Of a stretch of 43,249 bases of DNA, positions 21,027 through 28,850 are shown piece by piece. Within the stretch, counting starts at the first letter, position 1. Each line of letters opens with the position of its first letter. The translations under genes and the position numbers were made by a program. The notes below the pieces were generated by a model that saw only the letters and a program-made list of their open reading frames with translations, had not been told where the DNA came from and did no database searches. The stretch covers positions 1 through 43,249 of the IMG/VR virus record IMGVR_UViG_3300042939_000283. One strand, given 5' to 3'. Source of the stretch: a virus.

Positions 21027-21107
21027 CGACCGGCGATAACCGGGCGGACGGTTGATTTTCTACGCGATGACCGGCTGAAGCCGCTCCGGTTGATCGCCTT
21101 GTTATGC
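21021..21107 (+). repeat. attC: attC12 (family B)
   Basis: R'' GCATAAC (CGGCATAAC pairs with GTTATGCCG), R' GTTATGC. An ATG in its loop is followed by a stop after three codons, so it does not supply a useful start. Confidence 0.92.
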
Positions 21108-21127
21108 GGCTTTTGTAAGGGTGACAT

Positions 21128-21448
21128 ATGGATATTCAGCGATTGAGAAATCTGACGACTGGCAAGTTGCATACAAAGATGGGGGACATTTACGAGGATC
21201 TCGGCTTCATTGTCGGCGACGATGGGTTGATGACACACATGCTTCCGCGAGTGATGCGAGCGATTGAGTCATGGTTGCGTGAGCAGGTGACAGACCCTCG
21301 ATTCTGGGACGGTCAGTACGACACGACTCACACAGGGGACTATCCGTTGCGAGCGATGACGCCAGAGGAAAACAAGGCCGCACTGGAGAGATACGCGGCG
21401 ATGCCGAATCCACTGGCGGGCAAGGAAGTGATTGCGGTTCAGGTTTAG
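21128..21448 (+). CDS. Cassette L protein, 106 aa
   Basis: ATG 21128 after AAGGGTG. The product begins MDIQRLRNLTTGKLHTKMGD and contains LPRVMRAIESWLREQVTDPR. No family recognised. CCGCATAAC (21450-21458) just after the stop pairs with GTTATGCGG at the left end, but no attC follows. Confidence 0.7.
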   Translation: MDIQRLRNLTTGKLHTKMGDIYEDLGFIVGDDGLMTHMLPRVMRAIESWLREQVTDPRFWDGQYDTTHTGDYPLRAMTPEENKAALERYAAMPNPLAGKEVIAVQV

Positions 21449-21449
21449 T

Positions 21450-21458
21450 CCGCATAAC
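21450..21458 (+). repeat. Orphan R'' box ending the array
   Basis: CCGCATAAC is the exact complement of the left end of cassette L, but the next bases (TTTGAATTATCAG) do not form an attC. The last site has been lost just after R''. Confidence 0.75.
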
Positions 21459-21493
21459 TTTGAATTATCAGTCCCAGTGATATCCCCATCCGA

Positions 21494-21516
21494 CCCCGCA
21501 AAAACGCGGGGTTTTT
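21494..21516 (+). terminator. Intrinsic terminator after the array
   Basis: CCCCGC-AAAAAC-GCGGGG followed by TTTTT. It ends plus-strand transcription of the early operon and array. From here to 21671 I see no gene, only a Gly/Ala-poor GC-rich stretch with no clear function. Confidence 0.85.
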
Positions 21517-21671
21517 ATTCGGCTCGACCAAATATTACTCGCAGAGTCAGGTACATGATAACGACGTGCGCGTAATACGGGCGGAATATCACTCGCGCAG
21601 GATAAACACAGCGAGCCGCTGCGATTGCTCGCGGCGGCTCTCCCGGTGCTGTGGTGTCGGCCTGCATGCCT

Positions 21672-22250
21672 CTACGACAGTCGGTGCTTTCTTGCAGTAG
21701 ATACGGCTCTTTCAATCGTCCAGCCATACTTGATTCGCTGAGCAATCGTAGTCCTAGAGACTCCGCATGCTTTAGCCCATTGGGTAATATTGCGCGATAC
21801 TCCGTTGATCTGTATAACGGTGCCAGATTTTACCCGTGAAGGTGCTCGCGGAGTCTTTCTTTGAACACGTCGCGAAAGATCATTACGTGATGTCCATCCA
21901 CTATCCAAACGATTTGTCAGCGTTCTACGACTAACGCCAAATTCCTCTGCCCATTCTGATAGATTTTTCGTAACTCCTTCAATCGTAACAGAGCGGCAAT
22001 TGCTTCGATTTCTATTCTGTTGAGTCTTCGTTTCCCATCGACAATTTTCTTTGCAGTAACCTTTATTGTTATCGATTCGTCCGAGAGACATGCCTTCTGG
22101 CCTCGGTCCCATATCACGCACAAAACACTCAAAAGAGAGCCATTCGCTACACACTTTCACACCTTTTGCCCCATATCTCTCATACGCCTGATCGGCCTTG
22201 CTTAGGCATCTTTTTTTCATGCTTATCCATGTGCTGTATTCTCGCCTCAC
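21672..22250 (-). CDS. Homing-endonuclease-like protein with two HTH repeats
   Basis: A 192-residue protein. The N-terminal domain (about residues 1-85) has the order YERYGAKGVKVCSEWLSFE, DMGPRPEGMSLGRIDNNKGY, CRWETKTQQNRNR, which is the conserved block of a large group of free-standing phage endonuclease-like proteins of the His-Me finger type. Two related DNA-binding repeats follow: GVTKNLSEWAEEFGVSRRTL and GVSRNITQWAKACGVSRTTI, each continuing with GWT. This is typical of mobile endonucleases that spread between phages. It lies convergent to the cassette array. Confidence 0.75.
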   Translation of the reverse strand: MRREYSTWISMKKRCLSKADQAYERYGAKGVKVCSEWLSFECFVRDMGPRPEGMSLGRIDNNKGYCKENCRWETKTQQNRNRSNCRSVTIEGVTKNLSEWAEEFGVSRRTLTNRLDSGWTSRNDLSRRVQRKTPRAPSRVKSGTVIQINGVSRNITQWAKACGVSRTTIAQRIKYGWTIERAVSTARKHRLS

Positions 22251-22361
22251 TATCGCTACTCCTGCCGATCGGGTAAAGACGTTTCGAAGGCTTTAGTATA
22301 CCAGCCAGATACACACGGTCCTAAAAGTTTTCATGAAATACTAAGAGACGGTCCGGTGCTT
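22251..22361. other. Short intergenic gap, nothing recognised
   Basis: About 110 bases between the endonuclease-like gene and the end of the late operon. No gene, strong hairpin or operator was found. Confidence 0.5.
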
Positions 22362-23813
22362 TCAGGGTGTGACGACGCTCCACGTTTTATCTAAGGACGC
22401 ATGCTGCGTTACAGTCGCTCCGCTTTTTGTCAATCGTTTACATAACTCCGACACGTCGGGACGTTGTGAATCATCCAGAAACACTGTTCCACCATTTGCG
22501 ATCACGGCAGCCGCGTATTTGTACGCGGGAACTCTTGAGTGATTATGTGGGCCATCGATTAGCAGGACTTTCGGTATATCCTTTTCCCACTGCACGTTTT
22601 GATACCAGCCGTCCTGAATTGGTGTGTGAGTCACGGATTCATGTAAAGTCGCCCATTTAGGGTTTTGTTCGTATGCGACATGCCGTGCGCCGTCAAATGC
22701 GAACGTAGACACTCCAGAGCCGAACTCAGCAGTGGACATATTTGGTGCAATCACAGCCCGAATTGCTTGCCATAAATCTGACGACAACCCAAACGTAGGA
22801 GACATCCCCGCTTTAACGCATTTATTCACGGCATGCTGATACTCCGGTGATTCATTTTTCTTCGGTTGTGGCAATCGCAACTGTTCACGCAGTGGCTTTT
22901 TGAGATCTGCACAATTCTTGCAGTTTCTTTTACCCTTATTTCCGCCATGATTTATCGCGGATGTGGTTGCGATGTGCTGCGCTGGGGAGGGTGTGACAAA
23001 CCACATTTCCTTCCCCATCGCATTCATGATGTGCCCGATCGCCGTATCGCTATTTTGAATCAATGCACGATTCTCTTTGCGCCTAGCCATCACCTCGTGA
23101 CGATTTCTGACTGGAGGAACACCGAGCCATTTCGCTGTCAATTCGTGTTGTAACACATCTATAAGTGTCTGCCGTTGCCACAACATCGCACACGCTCCCC
23201 ACAATGCGCGGGTACGCACGCGATGCAAACCATTAACCTTATTTTTCTGATAGTGCGATGGCGTGTATAAACTAACGAAACCAGTGTTGGATGATGGCCA
23301 CAAATACGGCTCCAATACTCGTTTCGTTTGCGGGTGCAGTGAAACATCGTCCTGCAGCATCAGGATTGTTTCTGCACTCGTGTTTTCTATAGCCCATCGT
23401 GCCGCTTGTCGCCAGTTATCCCACACGCCTTTTCGAGTGTCGTTTTGGATCGTTTGCGCATTGACATGAATCGAATTTGGTTCAGCGAAAATCACTGGTT
23501 CCATATTCATCAATCGCACCGATGCTATCGTGCGTTTGATCGTAGGAATAGGCCGTGGCGCGGTAGTGATCACAACACACCATGTCTTGTCACGCTGACT
23601 GACTGGTGCGGTATCTACTTCCTCGCACACAGAGCACACATCACGTTCAGACATCAACAATGCACACTGCTCGGCGTACCCCAGCACACGGGCGAAAACA
23701 CAGTCCTGACAAATCACCGCCGCGACTGTGCCCGTGTGTTTAATCTGCTTTGTGTTTAGGCAGATCACACGGTCGGGCTGTGTAGATGGCCTTCGAAAGG
23801 AACAAGGTTTCAT
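22362..23813 (-). CDS. Glycosyltransferase-methyltransferase fusion
   Basis: A 483-residue protein. Residues about 75-260 look like a GT-A glycosyltransferase: CVVITTAPRPIPTIKRTIAS, then ETILMLQDDVSLHP with an acidic DDV motif, then GFVSLYTPSHY. Residues about 345-480 look like a class I methyltransferase or a related Rossmann domain: MSTAEFGSGVSTFAF, HVAYEQNPKWATLHES, VLLIDGPHNHSRVPAYKY, GGTVFLDD. The first 60 residues have several Cys (VICQDCVFA, CSVCEE). It is the last gene of the late operon. Modification of a virion protein or a host surface glycan is plausible. ATGA overlap with the upstream poly-Ser protein gene. Confidence 0.72.
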   Translation of the reverse strand: MKPCSFRRPSTQPDRVICLNTKQIKHTGTVAAVICQDCVFARVLGYAEQCALLMSERDVCSVCEEVDTAPVSQRDKTWCVVITTAPRPIPTIKRTIASVRLMNMEPVIFAEPNSIHVNAQTIQNDTRKGVWDNWRQAARWAIENTSAETILMLQDDVSLHPQTKRVLEPYLWPSSNTGFVSLYTPSHYQKNKVNGLHRVRTRALWGACAMLWQRQTLIDVLQHELTAKWLGVPPVRNRHEVMARRKENRALIQNSDTAIGHIMNAMGKEMWFVTPSPAQHIATTSAINHGGNKGKRNCKNCADLKKPLREQLRLPQPKKNESPEYQHAVNKCVKAGMSPTFGLSSDLWQAIRAVIAPNMSTAEFGSGVSTFAFDGARHVAYEQNPKWATLHESVTHTPIQDGWYQNVQWEKDIPKVLLIDGPHNHSRVPAYKYAAAVIANGGTVFLDDSQRPDVSELCKRLTKSGATVTQHASLDKTWSVVTP

Positions 23814-24439
23814 ATTGGGGTCAACGTAACAGGCAGCGTTGTGTTAGTGACTGGCAAAGAACACGAGGCAAAGCCACCCGCAGATAAAACTGCACTGAAA
23901 TCTAAAGTGATTGGCGCGAGGCAATTAAACGCGGTCGGAAAATATTTGCTGTAACGAAACGTCGTGCGACGATCCGCACCGAATGCGTCAATTGAACTCA
24001 TATAAAACTCAATTCGCCATGTTTTGCTAGCGACAACACCACCACCACTAGACATGAACAATTTTACGCGAGGGCCTAACATGTCGGTGCAGGTAGCCAC
24101 GCCATTAACCGGGTGATTTAACCTAATTTGTACCTCACGCTCGGCTGAGGAAAATTCGCAAGGCCCGGTTTCTTCAATAATTAAATCATTGGCAAATGCC
24201 GCTTTCGCACATGCACATTGAGCATTTGTCGCACCTAGTACAGCGTCCCATGTGACGAGATAGCGTTTCGCGTACACGCTATCGATACATTTACCGTCAG
24301 CACAGGCATTGCTGAGAGTGGACAGTAAACTACTGGACGAAGACGAACTGGAACTACTGGACGAAGACGAACTGGAACTGCTGGACGCATCCGAAGAGCT
24401 ACCATCGCGAAGGCATGTACAGCACCAGTTTAGAAACAC
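23810..24439 (-). CDS. Poly-serine virion protein
   Basis: GTG 24439 follows AGGGGG. The 209-residue protein has a Cys-containing N-terminus (MFLNWCCTCLRDG), an uninterrupted run of about 19 Ser after SSSDA, then a beta-rich domain with paired Cys (NACADGKCID, CACAKAAF). The Ser run is encoded by a 24-bp tandem repeat. Poly-Ser linkers are seen in surface proteins. The position at the end of the tail genes suggests a tail-tip or fibre-associated protein, and Ser-rich linkers are good glycosylation targets for the next gene's product; both are inference. Confidence 0.65.
   Translation of the reverse strand: MFLNWCCTCLRDGSSSDASSSSSSSSSSSSSSSSSSSLLSTLSNACADGKCIDSVYAKRYLVTWDAVLGATNAQCACAKAAFANDLIIEETGPCEFSSAEREVQIRLNHPVNGVATCTDMLGPRVKLFMSSGGGVVASKTWRIEFYMSSIDAFGADRRTTFRYSKYFPTAFNCLAPITLDFSAVLSAGGFASCSLPVTNTTLPVTLTPI
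24331..24387. repeat. 24-bp tandem repeat encoding poly-Ser
   Basis: Two perfect copies (24331-24354 and 24355-24378) and a partial third. Each copy encodes 8 Ser on the minus strand. The copy number is likely to vary by slippage without frame change. Confidence 0.85.
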
Positions 24440-24453
24440 ACTGACCCCCTGTG

Positions 24454-24858
24454 TTATGCACCGGAAGAGCTGCTACTTCCGGAACCAGCGGGGCCACAAT
24501 CCCCGAAGAATATCCAGTGACCATCTACCCAGTGCGCAATACCAAATGTATTTGGTTGATATGCGGCATATTCCGAATGATTCCAAACCTTTATTTTTTC
24601 CACCTCATCGGATGCCTCAGTGTACTCCTCTTCCTCCACAGACCAATCGCATCTGGTGGCGAACGTCCATGTTGGACCTGTTAAAGCATGTGTTGCAAGC
24701 GTTAAGGCGTAATCTAAGATAACTGCAATCGGTGGTTGCGTTCCGGTTGGTCGTGGCCCTTTACCAGTGCCACTACTGCCCTGCTGAGTGCGTCTCAGAT
24801 AATCCTGCCACACAAGGCGAGCTTGTTCACCAACTAATGCTGGAATGTTCTCAGCCAA
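24454..24858 (-). CDS. Unknown tail-region protein, 134 aa
   Basis: Begins MAENIPALVGEQARLVWQDY and contains a central domain (ILDYALTLATHALTGPTWTF, HWVDGHWIFFGDCG); ends with a second Ser-rich tail (GSGSSSSSGA). No family recognised. Part of the tail-tip group by position. Confidence 0.65.
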   Translation of the reverse strand: MAENIPALVGEQARLVWQDYLRRTQQGSSGTGKGPRPTGTQPPIAVILDYALTLATHALTGPTWTFATRCDWSVEEEEYTEASDEVEKIKVWNHSEYAAYQPNTFGIAHWVDGHWIFFGDCGPAGSGSSSSSGA

Positions 24859-24863
24859 TTGTA

Positions 24864-25508
24864 TCAGCCTTTGATATCAAGTGCGAAATCAATGTTTCCG
24901 ATTGTTGGTATGACCGCTGAGGCACTTGCTGCGTCTGTACACGCGATCGCGATCCGAACATCAAGAACGTCACCTTTTTCCAATGTCGTCGGCGTGATCG
25001 TAAATGACTTGTCCGCGAACGTCAGACTGTTGATTGACTGTGCCGACGTTGCACACAAATCGGATCCAATCGCTCCGGTTTTGTCGTGTTTAAAACAAAC
25101 TACGTCCACCGTGCACGATGTATCTGCAATCGTCGTTTTCATACCAGCTGACAGCACCAGAGACACCGTTTCGCCGTCGTCGTAACATTCAGGCATGACG
25201 AACGTAAACCGAGCGTATCGTGTAGTGGCTCCCGCTGCTTTTAGGTCACCCGCCTGTACCATTGGATGAGCGGTTCCAAACGTTCCGCCGATTAACGCGA
25301 GATCGTCAGTAGCTGCGGTGCCCGGCAGGCTTGTATGGAACGCATCCCACACGCGCAATTCAGTTAACGCAACAGGACACCTCACTGCGGCATCCTGCTC
25401 CAGCACGGTGCTTCGCGTTTGTGCACTAATACCAGTATTCGGCACTGATAAAGTGCCTCGCACGGTGGCATTGCCAGAAATTGACAACGAGTCTGCGGAT
25501 ATCCCCAT
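24864..25508 (-). CDS. Beta-rich tail protein, 214 aa
   Basis: Begins MGISADSLSISGNATVRGTL; almost wholly beta-strand in character with long alternating hydrophobic patterns (YARFTFVMPECYDDGETVSL). No family recognised; it resembles a fibre or tail-tip structural protein. Follows the gene at 25519-26379 with 10 bases between. Confidence 0.65.
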   Translation of the reverse strand: MGISADSLSISGNATVRGTLSVPNTGISAQTRSTVLEQDAAVRCPVALTELRVWDAFHTSLPGTAATDDLALIGGTFGTAHPMVQAGDLKAAGATTRYARFTFVMPECYDDGETVSLVLSAGMKTTIADTSCTVDVVCFKHDKTGAIGSDLCATSAQSINSLTFADKSFTITPTTLEKGDVLDVRIAIACTDAASASAVIPTIGNIDFALDIKG

Positions 25509-25518
25509 CGTATTGCCT

Positions 25519-26379
25519 TCACACTAAACCTAAATCCGAATAAGGAAGCGAACCGTACACTTGCGTATATTTAAAAAGCGGTGTGTTCACGTTGGTTTCT
25601 AATGTACCATCCGATTTCAACAGAACAGGCTTTGCTGTCTCTACGCTTTGCGCGTCCGTTGCTCTCCGCACATCATTACCGATTTTTACGTAATATCCCT
25701 CATGCGTCCATCGCTTATACCATGCCTGCGCGGCTGTGGCTCCGGCCAGTGGTGCCCTAAACTGAATGCGTGCGGTTACGTCCCATCCGCCCTGTGGAGC
25801 ACCGAAAAAGAATTGGCTTTTCGCGGAAAACCCTACCAGTCGAGCGGTTCCAGGCGGCCAGCCGAGAAAGGTGTCTGAGTTTGTAGAATGCCTGTATGCA
25901 GAGATCGCATAGGTGTTGATATAGTTGAACCGTCGACGAATGACGCATGTTTGATCTGCGAGTTCCATCGTCAAGCCTTCGACCTTTTCGCCATTTGCGG
26001 TGACTATTGCCCGCCCATTAAAATCGCGATCAATTGGTTCCGTAGACGTTACATCTGACCATTCCACATCAACGGCATAGGCTTCACTGTTGTAGCTCGG
26101 ATCTGGAACGCCTTCATAAACTACGGTGACAACCCATAACGTCGGCCCAATTGGTTTCGGTGTGAATATTTTTGCATAAGCAAACACGCCACTTGGATGC
26201 TGTTCCCCGATAGACGGTATGCCGACTGCTGTTAACGGCACCGTGATTCCGTCGCCAATTTCGCACAGCACCTGCCATGCTTCTGTGATTGAGTATTTGG
26301 CGGAATACAATGAGAAATTTTCAGCGTTAAACGTTCCGCTTGTCGTACTCCACATTTTTGTGACGTTAATTACGCTCAT
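25519..26379 (-). CDS. Tail-tip/distal tail protein candidate, 286 aa
   Basis: The gene immediately after the tape measure (ATGA overlap) in the transcription order, where distal tail and tip genes normally lie. Beta-rich with many aromatic residues (WQVLCEIGDGITVPLTAV, FNYINTYAISAYRHSTNSD). No clear family match, so the role is by position. Confidence 0.65.
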   Translation of the reverse strand: MSVINVTKMWSTTSGTFNAENFSLYSAKYSITEAWQVLCEIGDGITVPLTAVGIPSIGEQHPSGVFAYAKIFTPKPIGPTLWVVTVVYEGVPDPSYNSEAYAVDVEWSDVTSTEPIDRDFNGRAIVTANGEKVEGLTMELADQTCVIRRRFNYINTYAISAYRHSTNSDTFLGWPPGTARLVGFSAKSQFFFGAPQGGWDVTARIQFRAPLAGATAAQAWYKRWTHEGYYVKIGNDVRRATDAQSVETAKPVLLKSDGTLETNVNTPLFKYTQVYGSLPYSDLGLV

Positions 26380-28169
26380 GACACGGCCACCAGTTTTGAA
26401 CCTTTGGCTGTGTTCTCAGCAATCTTTTGCTGCAGTTCCAAGTTTTTTGCATGCAGCTTCGCGATTTCTTGTGTGTGCTTCTGGGTTTGGTCGAGAATCT
26501 TGTTCGTCTTGTCCATCGGGTCCGAGCTGCGCCCGCTAGTTAGCAGTCGTGATTCGCTGGCCATCAATGGCCCGGTTTCCTTTGGCTTCTCCATTGGGCC
26601 TTTGTCTTTTTCCAGTGCGGATTCTGCTGCAGCCAGTTTCTTCGCGGTGGCTTCGTCTACGCCCTGATTGATTAACGCCTGAGCCTTTGCTGCTTCCTTG
26701 CCCTGTTCAGCTTCCAGTTTTTTGAGTGCCAGCCGTTCCTGCTCTGCTTTGACGAGGTCAGCAATCCGTTGTTTTTCTTTAGCCGCGTCCTGCGCGTTCG
26801 TCTCTTCGGCTTTCGCTTTATCCTCTTTGGCCTGCAATGCTGATTCAGTAGCCGCGATCTGCTTTGCTGCTGCTTCTTCGACGCCCTGAGCAATCAACGC
26901 CTGCACTTTTGCAGCCTCTTTGCCTTGCTCTAATTCCAGAGCACGCAACGCGAGCCGTTCATGTTCCGTGCGGACGATACCCTCGATTCGATCGCGTTCA
27001 CGTTGTGCGTCCTGAATGGCTTTCTCTGCCGCTTTGGCTCGTTCTTCCTCCGCACGCTTCTGAGCCTCCTCTAGTTCCTTCTGTGCCTCGGCCTTGGCAA
27101 TAATCGCGTCGCGTTCTTTCAGCAGTCGCTCCGCTTCTCCACGATCTTCAATGGTCGTGTTGCGAGCGGCATCGAGCAGCAACTGTTCCTCTTTGGTTGC
27201 TGCGAGGTATTCCACTTCCTGTTTTAGCTGGGCTATGTACGCTTCTGATTTGTCCTTCGCTTCGTTCGCTTTGGCGAGTTCTTCATTTTGCCGAGTACGC
27301 TCCGATGTGATCTTCTGCAGTTCGTCGCGTTCATCACGAAGTGCTGCCAGTCTGGCTTTGTCGTTTTCCAGTTGTTCCTGTGCTTGCTTCGCGTACTCTT
27401 TACGGTTGCCAGTGATCTGCCAGGCGTCCGCCCAATCGTCGACAGCTTTCTGCGACACGGTGACGTTTTTGCTGACTGCGTCAATGTCTTTGTTCAGCGT
27501 GTCCAGTAACGCTTTGTACTCTGCCCGTTTCTTGTCCGGATCGCGAATGAGTTCGATATCCTCTTTCGCGTTCTCCATCATGACGGATCGCGTTTTCTGC
27601 AGCCGGTCTTCGAGTTCCTTAGATGCTTCTTTGGCGCGTTCCAGTTCGCGGGTAAATTTCTTTGTTTCAAAAATCACATCGCCGATTGCTTTTCCGATGG
27701 CTGAACCGATGGTGGCGGCGAGTGCGACCAGCCCGAGCTTAAAGGCGAGTGCCCCGGCTTTGCCAGCCTTCGAGACTTCGCCGAAAGAACTGATCTTTTC
27801 AGTTGCTCCTGCCAACTGCGAAGCAAAATTGCCGAGTTCTGTGTTGCCGGTTAACTGTGCCAGAGTCCCGACTAATTCGGTCGTTTTCTTCGCGTTGCCG
27901 CCCACGTCCTTCATGGCTGCGCCGGTGTTGTTCATCTTGGCGCTGATTTTGTCCTGAGCTGCGGCAAACTGTTCTGCTGACAACGCACCATCGCGGTGCA
28001 ACTGGTTGAGTTCTTCCAGTTGTTTTGCGTACCTGTCGGCAGGTTCTTCGAGACCGGACAAAATTTGACTCACTCGCTTGAGTGACTTGTCCATATTCTC
28101 CGCGGTTGTGGCAAACTTCTGCGAAGCCTGGTCGTCAGCTTTGATAAGTATTTCGACTGCTTCGCTCAT
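26376..28169 (-). CDS. Tail tape-measure protein
   Basis: A 597-residue protein with long coiled coils and one hydrophobic segment (about residues 140-170, AGALAFKLGLVALAATIGSA), the usual tape-measure layout, in the right place after the tail chaperones. It contains a duplicated segment of about 63 residues (about 392-455 and 464-525: ERLALRALELEQGKEAAK and ERLALKKLEAEQGKEAAK). Tape-measure length sets tail length, so the protein predicts a short to medium non-contractile tail. The duplication would lengthen the tail. Confidence 0.85.
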   Translation of the reverse strand: MSEAVEILIKADDQASQKFATTAENMDKSLKRVSQILSGLEEPADRYAKQLEELNQLHRDGALSAEQFAAAQDKISAKMNNTGAAMKDVGGNAKKTTELVGTLAQLTGNTELGNFASQLAGATEKISSFGEVSKAGKAGALAFKLGLVALAATIGSAIGKAIGDVIFETKKFTRELERAKEASKELEDRLQKTRSVMMENAKEDIELIRDPDKKRAEYKALLDTLNKDIDAVSKNVTVSQKAVDDWADAWQITGNRKEYAKQAQEQLENDKARLAALRDERDELQKITSERTRQNEELAKANEAKDKSEAYIAQLKQEVEYLAATKEEQLLLDAARNTTIEDRGEAERLLKERDAIIAKAEAQKELEEAQKRAEEERAKAAEKAIQDAQRERDRIEGIVRTEHERLALRALELEQGKEAAKVQALIAQGVEEAAAKQIAATESALQAKEDKAKAEETNAQDAAKEKQRIADLVKAEQERLALKKLEAEQGKEAAKAQALINQGVDEATAKKLAAAESALEKDKGPMEKPKETGPLMASESRLLTSGRSSDPMDKTNKILDQTQKHTQEIAKLHAKNLELQQKIAENTAKGSKLVAVS

Positions 28170-28461
28170 TCGCTACTTTTCTTTCTTCCGACTCGAAGAA
28201 CTGAACAGCGTCGATAAAACTTGCTGACTGATCTAACACGCCGCCATTTATTGGCGGCATCCCTTTCCCGAACAGGTCAATCAGGTCAATTGACGTCACA
28301 ATCGACCGACAATAACCGTTCGGGCATCCTTCAACAGTAAACACACCGTCCTGACAATCTTCGCACCCGCCACCGTTGCATGACGGGCATTCGATTTCCA
28401 GCAGGTTTGGTTTTTCGCTGACGTCTCGACACTGACCACGGGTGCAACTTCTACAGATCAT
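28135..28461 (-). CDS. Tail assembly chaperone, downstream (frameshift) part, zinc finger
   Basis: A 108-residue frame with many Cys pairs (ICRSCTRGQC, IECPSCNGGGCEDCQDGV), a DnaJ-like zinc finger. It can be read as the C-terminal extension of the 28482-28841 protein by a -1 shift in an A9 run, with no stop between. The position between the tail tube and the tape measure is that of the lambda G/GT chaperone pair. An ATG at 28461 would also allow separate translation. Confidence 0.7.
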   Translation of the reverse strand: MICRSCTRGQCRDVSEKPNLLEIECPSCNGGGCEDCQDGVFTVEGCPNGYCRSIVTSIDLIDLFGKGMPPINGGVLDQSASFIDAVQFFESEERKVANERSSRNTYQS

Positions 28462-28481
28462 TCCGCCCCGTATCAGCGCCG

Positions 28482-28841
28482 CTACTCTGTACTTTTTTTT
28501 TCGTCCTGTGTGATATGCTGGTTATACATCGCCTTTCGAAGTACTTCCCGAGCCTCGCTATATGTCAACACGTCCCGCAATGCGTCTGGAGTAAATTCCA
28601 TTCCGTTCATGTGCTTCCAACCGACAACAACCGTGGACAACACTTTGCACGTTTCGTCGAACAGATCAGAGATTGAAACGTCATCATCTTTTGTCCACAG
28701 TTCCAACACAGTCCCGATGGACTGCTGACCTCGCATAGACTGCGACCGCGCAAAGAACGTCGGCCTGCTTTCTGCTGGCTTATCTTTGTCAGTGTCCAGA
28801 ACGATTGGGTATTGCTGACCCGGTTCGAATGAAATCGGCAT
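28482..28841 (-). CDS. Tail assembly chaperone, upstream part (G-like)
   Basis: A 119-residue protein beginning MPISFEPGQQYPIVLDTDKD and ending TQDEKKSTE, at the position of lambda gpG-type chaperones. Its last codons contain A9 (28493-28501), where a -1 slip would fuse it to the zinc-finger frame at 28461. The zero frame stops a few codons later. These chaperones hold the tape measure during tail assembly. Confidence 0.72.
   Translation of the reverse strand: MPISFEPGQQYPIVLDTDKDKPAESRPTFFARSQSMRGQQSIGTVLELWTKDDDVSISDLFDETCKVLSTVVVGWKHMNGMEFTPDALRDVLTYSEAREVLRKAMYNQHITQDEKKSTE
28493..28501 (-). promoter_or_regulatory. Candidate programmed -1 frameshift site (A9)
   Basis: On the minus strand the sequence is GACG-A9-GTAC. 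Zero frame: GAA AAA AAA AGT ACA GAG TAG. A -1 slip reads AAG TAC AGA GTA GCG GCG CTG ATA CGG GGC GGA and then ATG of the 28461 frame, without a stop. Slippery A runs at this gene position are the standard tail-chaperone frameshift. Confidence 0.75.
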
Positions 28842-28850
28842 ACGTTTCCA

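Larger units (their letters stand above)
15957..21458 (+). mobile_element. Integron gene-cassette array (12 attC, 12 cassettes, no intI)
   Basis: Twelve structured repeats of about 90 bases (one of 136) separate short genes. Each begins with an RYYYAAC-type R'' box, ends with a GTTRRRY-type R' box and folds as an imperfect hairpin with unpaired bases, as integron attC sites do. In every one of the 12 cassettes the sequence entering from the left R' is complementary to the R'' at the cassette's right end, for example GTTATCGTG...CACGATAAC, GTTCACCGC...GCGGTGAAC and GTTAGCAGG...CCTGCTAAC. That pairing is only expected if each unit once circularised and inserted by recombination at R'. The sites fall into two related families, as in host chromosomal integrons. 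No integron integrase is in the window. Confidence 0.93.

Noticed and set aside
15957-21107. Regularly spaced repeats looking like CRISPR or REP elements
   Set aside because: The repeats are about 90 bases, imperfect hairpins with variable loops, and the intervals are genes of 80-800 bases. R''/R' pairing fits attC, not CRISPR.
27094-27957. A 287-codon plus-strand ORF, Ser-rich
   Set aside because: It is antisense to the tape-measure gene; its Ser/Ala composition mirrors the Glu/Lys/Ala codons of that gene.
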